64,000 nt of DNA, taken from the NCBI RefSeq assembly GCF_016728505.1, contig NZ_CP068159.1, positions 1,550,001 through 1,614,000 on the forward strand, given 5' to 3'. Within the stretch, counting starts at the first letter, position 1, and the number at the start of each line of letters is the position of its first letter. Shown here piece by piece: positions 25,394-34,980 of the stretch. This DNA is from Corynebacterium riegelii (GTDB taxonomy: Bacteria > Actinomycetota > Actinomycetes > Mycobacteriales > Mycobacteriaceae). A program made the translations under genes and the position numbers. The notes beneath the pieces are model-generated. The model made no database searches. It was not told where the DNA came from and saw only the letters and a list, made by a program, of their open reading frames with translations.

Positions 25394-26956
25394 TTAGAAG
25401 GGCAGGATGTCCTGGATTTGCGCCGGCAGCAGCGGACGCAGCATCGGCCAGGAGAACACCGCGAGCGCCCCGATGGAGGCAATGATGCCAATAACAATCA
25501 CTGCGGTTTGCAGGGAATCCGAGGACGTTGGAACCGGAAGCGTCGGCTCCGGCAACGCAGGGCGGATCGTCTTCTCCGGGAACTCAGTACGCGGCGCGAC
25601 CGATTCGAAGGCTTCGCCGTTTTCGTCGACCAGGTCTGGGTAGAAGGTCTCCAGTCCGCGAACGTTGAACTGGGTTGCCATGTAGCGGGTGCCGCCTGGG
25701 TTGTGCCACTGGGACACGATGATGTCCATGTCATTGATGCTGGAACCGGGCACGATGTAGCCGCCGTAGGGCTGCGACCAGTTGTTCGGCGTTTGCTGGT
25801 TCGCCCACGGGCCATTCTTTGCGACGGCGACGGCAGGCACGTTGTTCCAATCAACGTCAATGTCCTTGGAAATGCGCACCTCGACCTGCAGCGTCGTCTC
25901 GTTGAAAAGCACGAGTACCCAGTTGCCGTCGATGTAACGCAAGTTCATCTCGCCGGCATTGACCACGCGGCCTTCGGTGTCATGATCCAGGATGGCGGTG
26001 CCAGAGCCGTCGACGCCGTACCAGTTGCCGTCGTTAAGATTCAGCATCTTCCAGGCGTTGCGGTTGGTCAGGTTTTCCGGCTCAACGCGGAACAGGTACA
26101 TGGGCGCAACGTTTGTTTTATTGCGATCAAACGTGGTGGTGACGATGTAAACGTAGCCATCAGGGCCCATCTCCCACGACAACATCTCGTCCATGCCACG
26201 TTGGCTTCCTCGATGCTTCATGGCGGAGTAGTAGAAGCCATCCGGCTGCCAGGTTTGGCCCTGGTCCGTAGACTTCCAAAACTCGGAGTACTGCGTCTTG
26301 TGCAGCCCGCGATTCCACATCGCTTGCAGGTACAGCGTGCCGTCGATATTGATGATGTCGGAGGGGATGAGTGTGAGGTCCCCGTCGCGAAGGTAGCCAA
26401 TCGTCTGCTTGACGCGCTCGCCCTTGTTCAGCGGGCGCTGAATATCCACGTAGTCATTCTCGTCGCGCTTGGCCACGACACCGACAGGGCTCATCCACTC
26501 GCCCCGGCCAACGGTATCGCCCCGAAACGAGTCACCGAAGATCATGGCGAACTCGCCCTCATCATTAATCGGAGCCATGACGCCTAAGTCACCCGAGCGG
26601 AAACCCACGTGCTGCGAGTAGGGGCCCAGGATGTCACCGAGCACCTGGACCGTGACGTTCGGTTGCACCTTGCTTGGCGACGCGACGCCCTGCGGGTCTG
26701 CGTTGCGGGCAAAAGGATTGGCAAAGTAATCCAGCGTCTCGCCATCGTCCGCGGCGTCTGTCTCCTCACGCTCTTCCGGGGCAGCAGTATCACGAGGATC
26801 ACGAGGATCACTTTGAACCGGAACCTCAGGTTTTAACGTTTCGTGCTCAGCGGCCACCTCCTGGGCCTGAGCGTGAGGCGCAGTGGTTGCGGCCAGGGTG
26901 AGCGCGGAGATGGTTGCTGCGCTCACGAGGGCGCGGGAAGAGGCGTTGCGGAACAT
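25394..26956 (-). CDS. DUF4185 (GH183-like) secreted, membrane-anchored protein
   Basis: 520 residues from ATG 26956 (longer frame to 27022 possible). Signal peptide ends near PHAQAQ; an acidic linker precedes a domain of about 370 residues with repeated beta-strand motifs: DLGVMAPINDEGEFAMIFGDSF, EMLSWEMGPDGYVYIVTTTF, GGYIVPGSSINDMDIIVSQW. This is the DUF4185 pattern. In mycobacteria, DUF4185 enzymes have been reported as endo-D-arabinanases (GH183) that cut cell-wall arabinan. A proline-rich stalk leads to a C-terminal membrane helix (TAVIVIGIIASIGALAVFSW), so it would act on the wall while tethered. Activity here is inferred. Confidence 0.82.
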   Translation of the reverse strand: MFRNASSRALVSAATISALTLAATTAPHAQAQEVAAEHETLKPEVPVQSDPRDPRDTAAPEEREETDAADDGETLDYFANPFARNADPQGVASPSKVQPNVTVQVLGDILGPYSQHVGFRSGDLGVMAPINDEGEFAMIFGDSFRGDTVGRGEWMSPVGVVAKRDENDYVDIQRPLNKGERVKQTIGYLRDGDLTLIPSDIINIDGTLYLQAMWNRGLHKTQYSEFWKSTDQGQTWQPDGFYYSAMKHRGSQRGMDEMLSWEMGPDGYVYIVTTTFDRNKTNVAPMYLFRVEPENLTNRNAWKMLNLNDGNWYGVDGSGTAILDHDTEGRVVNAGEMNLRYIDGNWVLVLFNETTLQVEVRISKDIDVDWNNVPAVAVAKNGPWANQQTPNNWSQPYGGYIVPGSSINDMDIIVSQWHNPGGTRYMATQFNVRGLETFYPDLVDENGEAFESVAPRTEFPEKTIRPALPEPTLPVPTSSDSLQTAVIVIGIIASIGALAVFSWPMLRPLLPAQIQDILPF

Positions 26957-27110
26957 GAAACCCGATTTCTTGACAGCGAAATTCGATACAACTTGCAAGG
27001 ATTCTGACTCTAACAAACACATAACTAAATAGCGTGTGGAAACTGTCCAGAATTATCCCGCGTTTTGAAGCACGTGAGGAGTTGTGCCGTTATGCGCTAG
27101 TGTGTGAGGC

Positions 27111-30100
27111 ATGTCTCGAATCAGTCCTCTCAACTGGCCGGTAGTGCGCCAGCTGCGCGGCGGTGACCTCTTCGCCCGCGGTGAGAACACTGAGTCTCGT
27201 CGCACGAAGGAAATGGAAGGGCGCACCATTGACGCTGACCGTGTGGTCAAAAGCGTGTGCCCGTACTGTGCTGTCGGTTGCGGCCAGAACGTCTATGTCA
27301 AAGATGGCAAGGTCATCCAGATTGAGGGTGACCCGGATTCCCCGCACTCCCGTGGGCGTCTGTGCCCGAAGGGTGCCGCCTCCGAGCAGCTAGTCAACGC
27401 CCCCAACCGTCTGACTGAGGTGCTCTACCGTGCGCCGAAGGCAACGGAGTGGCAAACGCTTGACCGTGAAACCGCGCTGGAGATGATCGCGGACCGTTTC
27501 TTGGAGGCCCGCAAGAACGGCTGGCAGGACACGGACGAGCACGGCAACCCGGTTCGCCGCACCATGGGCATCGCTGGCCTTGGCGGTGCAGCCATGGACA
27601 ACGAGGAAAACTACCTGATTAAGAAACTCTGGACTGCCTCTGGCGCGGTGCAGATTGAAAATCAGGCCCGTATATGACACTCCTCCACGGTTCCCAGTTT
27701 GGGATCCTCGTTTGGCCGTGGCGGCGCGACCCAGCCGCTGCAGGACATGGCGAATGCGGACTGCATTGTCATTCAAGGGTCGAATATGGCCGAAGCACAC
27801 CCGGTGGGTTTCCAGTGGGTGATTGAAGCCAAGAATCGTGGTGCTCGGATTATTCACGTGGACCCGAGGTTCACGCGAACGTCCGCAATCGCCCATAAGC
27901 ACATCCCGATCCGAGGTGGCTCGGATGTGGTGCTGCTTGGCGCGGTGATTAAGTACGTGCTGGACAATGAGCTCTACTTTGAGGATTTTGTCAAGGCGTT
28001 CACCAACGCCTCCGTGATCATCAACGAGGACTTCCAAGACACGGAAGACCTTGAGGGCATCTTCTCTGGCTATGACCCGAGGACGGGTAAGTACGACAAC
28101 TCCACGTGGCAGCCGAAGCCTGCTTGGGATGCGCAAGTGTCCTGGGATGTGGAGAAGGACGAGACGCTTAAGGATCCGAACTGTGTGTTCCAGATCCTGA
28201 AGCGCCACTACTCCCGCTACACCCCGGAGATGGTGGAGAAGTCTTGCGGTATTTCGCAGGAAGACTTCTACTACCTGGCTAAGTCCATTGCGGAGAACTC
28301 CGGTCGTGAGCGCACGACGTGTTTTGCCTATGCGCTTGGTTGGACGCAGCACACCATGGGTGCCCAGTTCATCCGTACCTGTGCGATCCTGCAGCTGCTC
28401 ATGGGCAACGTGGGCCGCCCAGGCTCCGGCATTATGGCGCTGCGTGGTCACGCCTCGATCCAGGGTTCGACTGACGTGCCTACGTTGTTCCACCTGCTTC
28501 CTGGCTACCTGCCGATGCCGCAGGCGGAGGTGCAGACGTGGGACCAGTACCTCGATGCTGTGGCCATGGCCGACCAGAAGGGTTTCTGGCAGAAGCGGGA
28601 TGATTACTCGGTCTCCTTGATGAAGGCTTACTGGGGCGACGCCGCCACGGAAGACAACAACTGGGGCATGGACCTTATGCCGCGCCTTACCGGTGCGCAC
28701 TCGACCTACCACACGCTGCAGCTGATGATGCAGGGACAGGTTGATGGCTACTTCGTGTTCGGCCAAAACCCGGCGGTGGCGCAGTCCAACGGCTACATGC
28801 AGCGCATGGCACTGTCCAAGCTGAAGTGGCTGGTGGTACGCGATTTCCAGGAGATTGAGACGGCAACGTTCTGGAAGGATTCCCCAGAGGTTGCATCCGG
28901 CGCGTTGGTGACTGAGGAGATTGACACTGAGGTCTTCTTACTGCCTGCCGCGAACCACGTGGAGAAGGCCGGTACGTTTACCCAGACGCAGCGTCTGCTG
29001 CAGTGGCGCTTCCAGGCGAAGCAGCCACCAGGGGATGCGGATAGTGACCTGCAGTTCTTCTACGAGCTGGGTCTGCGTCTGAAGGAGCGGGTGAAGGATT
29101 CCACTGACCCGCGTGACCTTCCGCTGCAGTCCATTACCTGGGACTATGACCTGGATGAGTACGGTGAGATCGATGCAGAGTCTGTGCTGCGTGAGATCAA
29201 CGGCTACTTCCTCGAAGGTCCGCGCAAGGGACAGCTGGTGGATAGCTTTGCTGACCTGAAGGCGGACGGCACCACCTCGTCTGGCTGCTGGATTTACTCC
29301 GGCGTGTTTGCAGGCGGCGTGAACCGTTCCGCAAACAAGCGCCCTGGTTCCGAGCAGGATGAGATGGCGCTTGACTGGGGCTGGGCGTGGCCGCTGAACC
29401 GCCGCGTGCTGTACAACCGTGCGTCCGCTGATGCGGATGGCAAGCCGTGGTCTGAGCGTAAGAAGCTGGTCTGGTGGAATGAGGACGCTGAGCGTTGGGA
29501 GTCGCCGGATGTGGTGGACTTCCCGGTAAACAAGGCGCCGGATTACAAACCGGATCGTGACGCTGTGGGACCGGATGCGTTGGCTGGCGATGATCCGTTC
29601 ATCATGCAGCCGGACGGCAAGGGTTGGCTGTTTGCCCCGCGTGGCATGGTCGACGGCCCGATGCCGACACATTATGAGCCACAAGAGTCGCCATTCCCGA
29701 ACTTCCTGTACAAGCAGCAGCAGTCGCCGTCGCGAATTGTCATGCGTGGCCCGAATAACCTGTCTGCCCCGAACTACGGTGAGGAAGGCACAGAGGTCTA
29801 CCCGTACATCCTCAACACCTACCGTTTGACGGAGATGTATACCTCGGGTGCGATGACGCGAACGCTGCCATTCTTGGCGGAGCTGCAGCCAGAGCTGTTC
29901 TGCGAGGTTTCCCCGCAGCTGGCCGAGAAGGTTGGTTTGGAAAACGGTGGCTGGGCAACCTTGATTTCGCCGCGTGGCGCAATCGAGTCCCGCGTGCTGG
30001 TCACGGACCGCATTCAGTCCCTGACCATTGGGGAGCAGCAGTACGAACAGATCGGCATGCCGTTCCACTACGGCAAAGGCAAATACGCCGAGGTCAGCGG

Positions 30101-30374
30101 TGACGGGCCAAATGACCTGCTTGGCATCATGCTGGATCCAAACGTGAACATTCAGGCGTCCAAGGTGTCCGCGGTGGATATCCGCCCGGGCCGCCGCCCA
30201 CGCGGTGCTGAACGCGATGCGCTGGTGCGTGAGTACCAGAAACGTGCAGGCCTGACGGAGAACACTGGCTCCAAGCTGGGCTCGCATGACGCAACCGCGT
30301 CGCCGGGCTTGGATGATGAGGACACGGCGGAAGTGGACAACACGAAGCGCAACATGGCGGAGAGGGAAGGCTAG
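27111..30374 (+). CDS. fdhA: Selenocysteine-containing formate dehydrogenase, catalytic subunit
   Basis: One gene read through an in-frame UGA at 27675-27677 (Sec189), giving 1087 residues. N-terminal [4Fe-4S] site: Cys50, 53, 57 and 85 (VCPYCAVGCG ... LCPKG). The Sec context IENQARI-U-HSSTVPSLG is that of the molybdopterin-dependent FdnG family, followed by GRGGATQPLQDMANAD and GSNMAEAHPVGFQW for cofactor binding. It oxidises formate to CO2 and passes electrons to the Fe-S subunit. No twin-arginine signal is seen (start MSRISPLNWPVVRQL), so it is probably cytoplasmic. TAGTGT ends seven bases before the ATG, suggesting a leaderless message. Treating the UGA as stop would split it at 27677. 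Confidence 0.93.
27685..27721 (+). promoter_or_regulatory. Candidate bacterial SECIS hairpin after the UGA
   Basis: Eleven bases after the UGA start there is an RNA hairpin: GG(T)TCCCA-GTT-TGGGA(T)CC, 27689-27707, with the apical loop about 20-22 bases past the UGA, the usual bacterial SECIS distance. An alternative outer stem CCACGG (27685-27690) / CCGTGG (27716-27721) is also perfect. SelB would bind here. Confidence 0.6.
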
Positions 30375-30384
30375 GTACACGCCG

Positions 30385-31416
30385 ATGGCGAAGACGAACA
30401 GCATTACCGAAGCGCCACAGCACGTTGGCTATGACCGTGCCGCGCGCAAGGCGTTCTTTACGGATACCTCGATTTGTATTGGCTGCAAGGCCTGCGAGGT
30501 GGCCTGTAAAGAGTGGAACCGTAACCCGCAGGATGGCTACGAGTTGTCGGGTAACTCTTACGACAACACCGGCTCGCTCGGTGCGGATACGTGGCGCCAC
30601 GTGGCGTTTATTGAGCAGAGCGAGGAACAGATCACCAAAGCCCGCGAAGAGGGCGCGAAGTTGGTCTCGCTGGGTATGCCGAGCGTTGGGGCAGGCGGCA
30701 ACGCTGAAACCACGCAACCCACGCAACCCGCACAGCCTGCGCAGTCTGTTACCCCGGGTGATACACCGGATTTCCGTTGGCTCATGTCCTCTGATGTGTG
30801 CAAGCACTGCACCAACGCGGGCTGCCTTGACGTGTGCCCGACAGGTGCGCTGTTTCGCACGGAGCACGGCACTGTGGTGGTGCAGGATGACGTGTGCAAC
30901 GGTTGCGGCACCTGCGTGGCAGGCTGCCCGTTCGGCGTGATCGAGCGCCGTGAAGACGGCGGCGTGTCCAAGCGTGACGATCGCACGAAGCGTGGAGAAG
31001 ACTTCACTGTTGGTGAGGTCGCTCCAATCAAGAACATCGGCGTGGCGCAGAAGTGCACGATGTGCTTTGACCGTCAGGCGATCGGGGAGGGCCCGGCGTG
31101 CGCCAAGACGTGCCCGACCACGTCGATTAAGTACGGCTCCTACGAGGAGATGCTGGCAACCGCCCAGGCACGCGTGAAGGAGCTACACGCCCAGGGCATG
31201 ACGGAAGCGCGTCTGTATGGCGCCAACAGCGAGGACGGAGTTGGCGGTACAGGCTCAATCTTCTTGCTTTTGGACGCCCCAGAGGTCTACGGCCTGCCGC
31301 CAGACCCCCAGGTGCCAACCGCTAACTTGCCCACGATGGCCAAGCGTGCCGTCTTTGCGGCAGCCGGTTTGATTGGTGCGGTTGCGGGTGCCTTTGTGAT
31401 TGGAGGACGCAGCTAA
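30385..31416 (+). CDS. Formate dehydrogenase Fe-S subunit (FdnH/FdhB-like)
   Basis: 343 residues from ATG 30385. Four ferredoxin-type cysteine clusters: CIGCKACEVACKEWN, CKHCTNAGCLDVCP, CNGCGTCVAGCP, and CTMCFDR ... CAKTCP, enough for four [4Fe-4S] clusters carrying electrons from the catalytic subunit to the membrane. A Gln/Pro/Thr-rich insert near residue 110 (TTQPTQPAQPAQSVTPGD) separates the first and second clusters. The C-terminus has a single membrane helix (RAVFAAAGLIGAVAGAFVIGG). Stop overlaps the next ATG (TAATG). Confidence 0.93.
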   Translation: MAKTNSITEAPQHVGYDRAARKAFFTDTSICIGCKACEVACKEWNRNPQDGYELSGNSYDNTGSLGADTWRHVAFIEQSEEQITKAREEGAKLVSLGMPSVGAGGNAETTQPTQPAQPAQSVTPGDTPDFRWLMSSDVCKHCTNAGCLDVCPTGALFRTEHGTVVVQDDVCNGCGTCVAGCPFGVIERREDGGVSKRDDRTKRGEDFTVGEVAPIKNIGVAQKCTMCFDRQAIGEGPACAKTCPTTSIKYGSYEEMLATAQARVKELHAQGMTEARLYGANSEDGVGGTGSIFLLLDAPEVYGLPPDPQVPTANLPTMAKRAVFAAAGLIGAVAGAFVIGGRS

Positions 31417-32513
31417 TGGCAGAGTTTGATAGCTACCGGCCACCGGAAGCACCGCGCGGCCCGAGGCGTAACAAAACCGGCGGCGGTGCAAAGCCGCAGG
31501 GCAAGAAGCAGCGTCGTGGTGAAGAGCTCATGGTGCCGAAGGCGGACTTTGAGCAGTATGAGTCCTACTACGGCAAGCCGATTGTGAAGTTCCCGCCGTG
31601 GGAGTGGCCGATTGCTGGCTACCTGTTTCTCGGCGGCGTGGCGGGCGGATCCGGCCTTCTGGCTGTTGGCGCGGGGCTGACTGGCAACCGTGAGCTGCAG
31701 CGCAACACCAGACTGACCACGTTCGCGGCTGCGGGTTTGGGTTCGAGCTTTCTGATTCTGGACTTGGGTCGCCCGGAGCGCATGCTCAACATGTTCCGCG
31801 TGTTCAAGTTGTCCTCGCCGATGAGTGTGGGCTCGTGGATTCTGGGCGCCTTCGGTTCCACCTCTGCGGTGCCTGCGATAGTTGAAATGGACAAGCTCAC
31901 GGGCGAACGTTTGCCGTTGCCTGATTTCGCCCGTAGCTTCCTCCACTGGGCAGCCACGCCGGCAGGTGTGGCAACCGGCGTGCTCGGCGCACCACTCGCT
32001 GCGTACACCGCGGTGCTGTTGGGCAACACGTCGGTGCCGCTGTGGCAAGACGCGCACAAGGAACTGCCAGCGCTGTTTGTGTCTTCGGCGGCGGCTGCCT
32101 CCGCAGGTGCGGCGCTGGTGACCACGTCCACCAGGAACAACGGTCCGGCTCGTGTACTGGGTGCCGTTGGCGCCGCGGCGGACATCTTGGCCTCCAAGAA
32201 CGTGGAGCGTAACCTGCACGCGCCACTGGAGGAGACGATGCACCAGGGCAAGGCCGGCAAGCTGCTCAAGGCGGCGGAGGCCTGCGTTATCGCAGGTGGC
32301 CTTGGCGCTCTGGTGGGTGGCCGCAACCGTGTCATCGCAGCGCTTTCGGGTGCGGCACTCATGGCCGGTTCCTGCCTAACCCGCTTCGGCATCGTCCAAG
32401 CGGGACGTCAGTCCACCGAAGACCCGAAGTATGTGGTGGAACCCCAACGCGCCCGACTTAAGGAGCGCCAGACCGCGGGCCAGGTCGGGGACTCCATCAC
32501 CACAGCGCGCTAG
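31416..32513 (+). CDS. NrfD/PsrC-type membrane anchor of formate dehydrogenase
   Basis: 365 residues. A charged N-terminus of about 60 residues precedes eight or so membrane helices; WPIAGYLFLGGVAGGSGLLAVGA and DLGRPERMLNMFRVFK are NrfD-family marks. NrfD proteins exchange electrons with quinone without haem, unlike the FdnI cytochrome b of E. coli. Translationally coupled to the Fe-S subunit. The final residues (PQRARLKERQTAGQVGD) are cytosolic. It ends at the repeat tract shared with selD. Confidence 0.88.
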   Translation: MAEFDSYRPPEAPRGPRRNKTGGGAKPQGKKQRRGEELMVPKADFEQYESYYGKPIVKFPPWEWPIAGYLFLGGVAGGSGLLAVGAGLTGNRELQRNTRLTTFAAAGLGSSFLILDLGRPERMLNMFRVFKLSSPMSVGSWILGAFGSTSAVPAIVEMDKLTGERLPLPDFARSFLHWAATPAGVATGVLGAPLAAYTAVLLGNTSVPLWQDAHKELPALFVSSAAAASAGAALVTTSTRNNGPARVLGAVGAAADILASKNVERNLHAPLEETMHQGKAGKLLKAAEACVIAGGLGALVGGRNRVIAALSGAALMAGSCLTRFGIVQAGRQSTEDPKYVVEPQRARLKERQTAGQVGDSITTAR

Positions 32514-32551
32514 AATATAGCGCGCTAAAAACAGGCGCTGAAACAGGCGCT
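32504..32551. repeat. Repeat tract between convergent NrfD and selD ends
   Basis: Two copies of the self-complementary AGCGCGCT (32504-32511, 32519-32526) flank seven bases and can form an 8-bp hairpin; then two copies of AAACAGGCGCT (32529-32539, 32541-32551). The tract includes both genes' stop codons and probably terminates transcription. Confidence 0.7.
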
Positions 32552-33539
32552 AACGCACGCGCACCCGCCCGGTGCCCGGCACGGTCTCGCCAATGATGGG
32601 GTAGCCGGGCACTTCGCCGATGACGAGGAGGCCGCCGGACGTCTGGGCGTCTGCAAGCAAGAGCAGCGCCTCCTCATCTAGATCGGAGTCGACGTGTGGG
32701 CTGACCCAGTCCAGGTTGCGGCGCGAGCCGCCAGGGACGAAGCCGTCGCGGAGGGTTTCACGTGCGCCGTCGATAAATGGCACAGCAGCGAAATCAATCA
32801 CCGCGTCCACCTTGGAGGCGCGTGCCATCTTGTACAGGTGTCCGAGCAGGCCAAAGCCGGTGACATCGGTCGCTGCCTTCACACCAGCATCCACTGCTGC
32901 GCGCGAAGCGTCCCGGTTCAGGGTGGTCATTACGTCGACTGCCTGCTGGAACCACTCGCCGGTAGCCTTGTGGCGGTTGTTTAACAAACCAGAGCCGATC
33001 GGCTTGGTCAGGGTGATCGGTAGCCCGGCCTCGGCGGAGTCGTTGCGCATCAGGCGTGCGGGGTCGGCGGTGCCGGTTGCGGCCATGCCGTAGATCGGCT
33101 CCGGTGCAGTAATGGAGTGTCCGCCGGTAACGGAAATGCCGGCTTCAGTTGCGGCGTCGAGCCCGCCGTGGAGGACTTCACGGATCAGTTCCTGCGGCAA
33201 AACGTCGCGCGGCCAGCCCAAAATATTCAGCGCGGTAATCGGGGTGCCGCCCATGGCGTATACATCGCTCAGTGCGTTGACAGCTGCGATCTTGCCCCAG
33301 GTATACGCGTCATCCACCACGGGGGTGAAAAAGTCGGTGGTGGAGATAATCGCCAGGTCATCGCGGACGCGGATTGCGGAGGCATCATCACCGTCGTCAA
33401 GACCAACGATCACGTTGGGGTCTGTAAAGCCAACCAAGCCGGCTACTGCGTCTTCGAGTTCACCGGGTGGGATTTTGCAGGCGCATCCACCACCTGCGGC
33501 GAATTGGGTGAGTCGGATTTCTGGGGCTGTTTTGCTCAT
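32550..33539 (-). CDS. selD: Selenide, water dikinase
   Basis: 329 residues from ATG 33539. The catalytic element is GGGCACK: Cys19 and Lys22 align with Cys17 and Lys20 of the E. coli enzyme, so this is the Cys rather than the Sec form. Further marks are GLDDGDDASAIRV, STTDFFTPVVDD and TGGHSI for ATP and metal binding. It makes selenophosphate from selenide and ATP for SelA. It reads away from tRNA-Sec; TACCAT lies eight bases before the ATG, overlapping the TATGGT that may serve the tRNA. Confidence 0.95.
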   Translation of the reverse strand: MSKTAPEIRLTQFAAGGGCACKIPPGELEDAVAGLVGFTDPNVIVGLDDGDDASAIRVRDDLAIISTTDFFTPVVDDAYTWGKIAAVNALSDVYAMGGTPITALNILGWPRDVLPQELIREVLHGGLDAATEAGISVTGGHSITAPEPIYGMAATGTADPARLMRNDSAEAGLPITLTKPIGSGLLNNRHKATGEWFQQAVDVMTTLNRDASRAAVDAGVKAATDVTGFGLLGHLYKMARASKVDAVIDFAAVPFIDGARETLRDGFVPGGSRRNLDWVSPHVDSDLDEEALLLLADAQTSGGLLVIGEVPGYPIIGETVPGTGRVRVR

Positions 33540-33565
33540 ATCGCTGTATGGTAGCGTCACGCGAC

Positions 33566-33660
33566 GGAGGCGTACGTGTCCTGGTGGGCGCCCCAGTCTT
33601 CAAAACTGGTGAGGTTGAGCATCTCAGCCTGGCAGGTTCGATTCCTGTCCGTCTCCGCCA
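33566..33660 (+). tRNA. selC: tRNA-Sec (anticodon UCA)
   Basis: A 95-base tRNA with encoded CCA. Acceptor GGAGGCG (33566-33572) pairs with CGTCTCC before the discriminator G; anticodon stem CCAGT/ACTGG with loop CTTCAAA gives anticodon TCA; the long variable arm AGGTTGAG-cat-CTCAGCCT (8 bp) and T arm GCAGG-TTCGATT-CCTGT are as expected for tRNA-Sec. It lies 21 bases before selA and is probably on the same transcript. Confidence 0.95.
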
Positions 33661-33681
33661 TAGTTTTTCGGGAGGTTTCGT

Positions 33682-34980
33682 TTGGATCCGCGCCGCAGCA
33701 TTCCCCGTACGGATGAGCTTTTATTGCTTGCCGACGCCACGTCGAACCTCTCAACCGCCACCCTCAAAGCCCTCGCGCACGATGTGCAGGCGGCTGCCCG
33801 CCGAGGCGAGATTTCGCCTGAGGATGTGCGTGACGTGTTTGTGGCGCGCGCGAACCAAGGCGCAACCACCCTGACTCCCGTGATCAACGCAACGGGCGTG
33901 GTGGTGCACACGAACGTGGGGCGTGCGCCCCTGTCGACCGGCGCGGTGGAGGCGATGGTGCGCGCGGCAGGCTACGTGGACGTGGAGATGGACTTAGACG
34001 CCGGCGTGCGTTCGCGTGAGCGCGGCAAGCAGGCAGCGGATGCCTTGTTGGCTGCGTGCCCCGCCGCCGAAGACGCGCTGGTGGTGAACAACGGTGCCTC
34101 CGCGTTGCTGCTGGCAGCGGCAACGTTTGCTGAGGGCGGCGAGATGGTGATCTCCCGTGGTGAGCTCATTGAGATCGGCGCGGGTTTCCGCCTGCCGGAG
34201 CTGATTGAGTCTGCGCGCGTGCGTTTGGTGGAGGTGGGGGCGACGAACCGTACGCATCCGGCGGATTATGAACGCGCTCATGAGGCGAAGGCGATTTTAA
34301 AGGTACATCCGTCGAACTATCGGGTGGAAGGGTTTACCGCGAGTGTGAGCGTGGCGCAGCTGCGCGAAATCGCGGACGCTCATGGTCAGACGCTGATCGT
34401 AGATACCGGCTCTGGCCTTTTGGCACCTGACCCGTTGCTGCCGGATGAGCCGGACGCGACGACTGCGTTGAAACAAGGGGCGGACGTTGTGTTGTTTTCC
34501 GGTGACAAGCTTTTGGGCGGCCCGCAGGCAGGCGTGATGTTGGGTACGCGTGAGGCGATTGCGAAGATGCGCAAGCACCCGCTGGCGCGTGCGGTGCGCA
34601 TTGACAAACTGCGTCTTGCAGCACTTGAGGCGACCATGCGCCTTGCGCATAATCCCACGTACGCCTACCTGCACGCGGACTCGGCCGTGTTGAAGCAGCG
34701 TACCGAGGCCCTAGCCGCCAAGGTGGGCGGCACGGTTGTGGCGCACGATGGCCGTGTTGGCGGCGGGGGAGCGCCCGGCCACCCGCTGCCCGGCTATGCG
34801 GTGGAGCTGGATGAGTCGCTGGCGGCAGCGCTAAGGCGCCACGATCCTGCCATCCTCGGCCGCGTCCACGGCGGGCGCTTACTCATTGACCTGCGTTGTG
34901 TGCCTGAAGACCAAGACGCGCTTGTTGCTGCCGCCATTGTTGAGGCTGTAGATGAAGCCGCGGGTGAGGTACGCGCATGA
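33682..34980 (+). CDS. selA: L-seryl-tRNA(Sec) selenium transferase
   Basis: 432 residues from a TTG start at 33682, with GGGAGG seven bases before. The PLP-binding lysine is Lys276 in SGDKLLGGPQAGVMLG; the N-terminal tRNA-binding segment includes SIPRTDELLLLAD. SelA converts Ser-tRNA(Sec) to Sec-tRNA(Sec) using selenophosphate. The stop overlaps the selB ATG (ATGA), so the two are coupled. Length is a little below the E. coli enzyme (463). Confidence 0.95.
   Translation: MDPRRSIPRTDELLLLADATSNLSTATLKALAHDVQAAARRGEISPEDVRDVFVARANQGATTLTPVINATGVVVHTNVGRAPLSTGAVEAMVRAAGYVDVEMDLDAGVRSRERGKQAADALLAACPAAEDALVVNNGASALLLAAATFAEGGEMVISRGELIEIGAGFRLPELIESARVRLVEVGATNRTHPADYERAHEAKAILKVHPSNYRVEGFTASVSVAQLREIADAHGQTLIVDTGSGLLAPDPLLPDEPDATTALKQGADVVLFSGDKLLGGPQAGVMLGTREAIAKMRKHPLARAVRIDKLRLAALEATMRLAHNPTYAYLHADSAVLKQRTEALAAKVGGTVVAHDGRVGGGGAPGHPLPGYAVELDESLAAALRRHDPAILGRVHGGRLLIDLRCVPEDQDALVAAAIVEAVDEAAGEVRA

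Noticed and set aside
27111..27677. Formate dehydrogenase as two separate genes split at 27677
   Set aside because: The UGA falls exactly at the Sec/Cys position of FdnG, and tRNA-Sec, selA, selB and selD lie nearby, so read-through is the better reading.
27390..28766. Leftward 458-codon frame over the formate dehydrogenase gene
   Set aside because: Antisense to the well-supported selenoprotein; His/Arg/Val-rich product typical of the shadow frame of GC-rich codons.
28938..30404. Leftward 488-codon frame over the formate dehydrogenase gene
   Set aside because: Same reason: antisense shadow with no domain.
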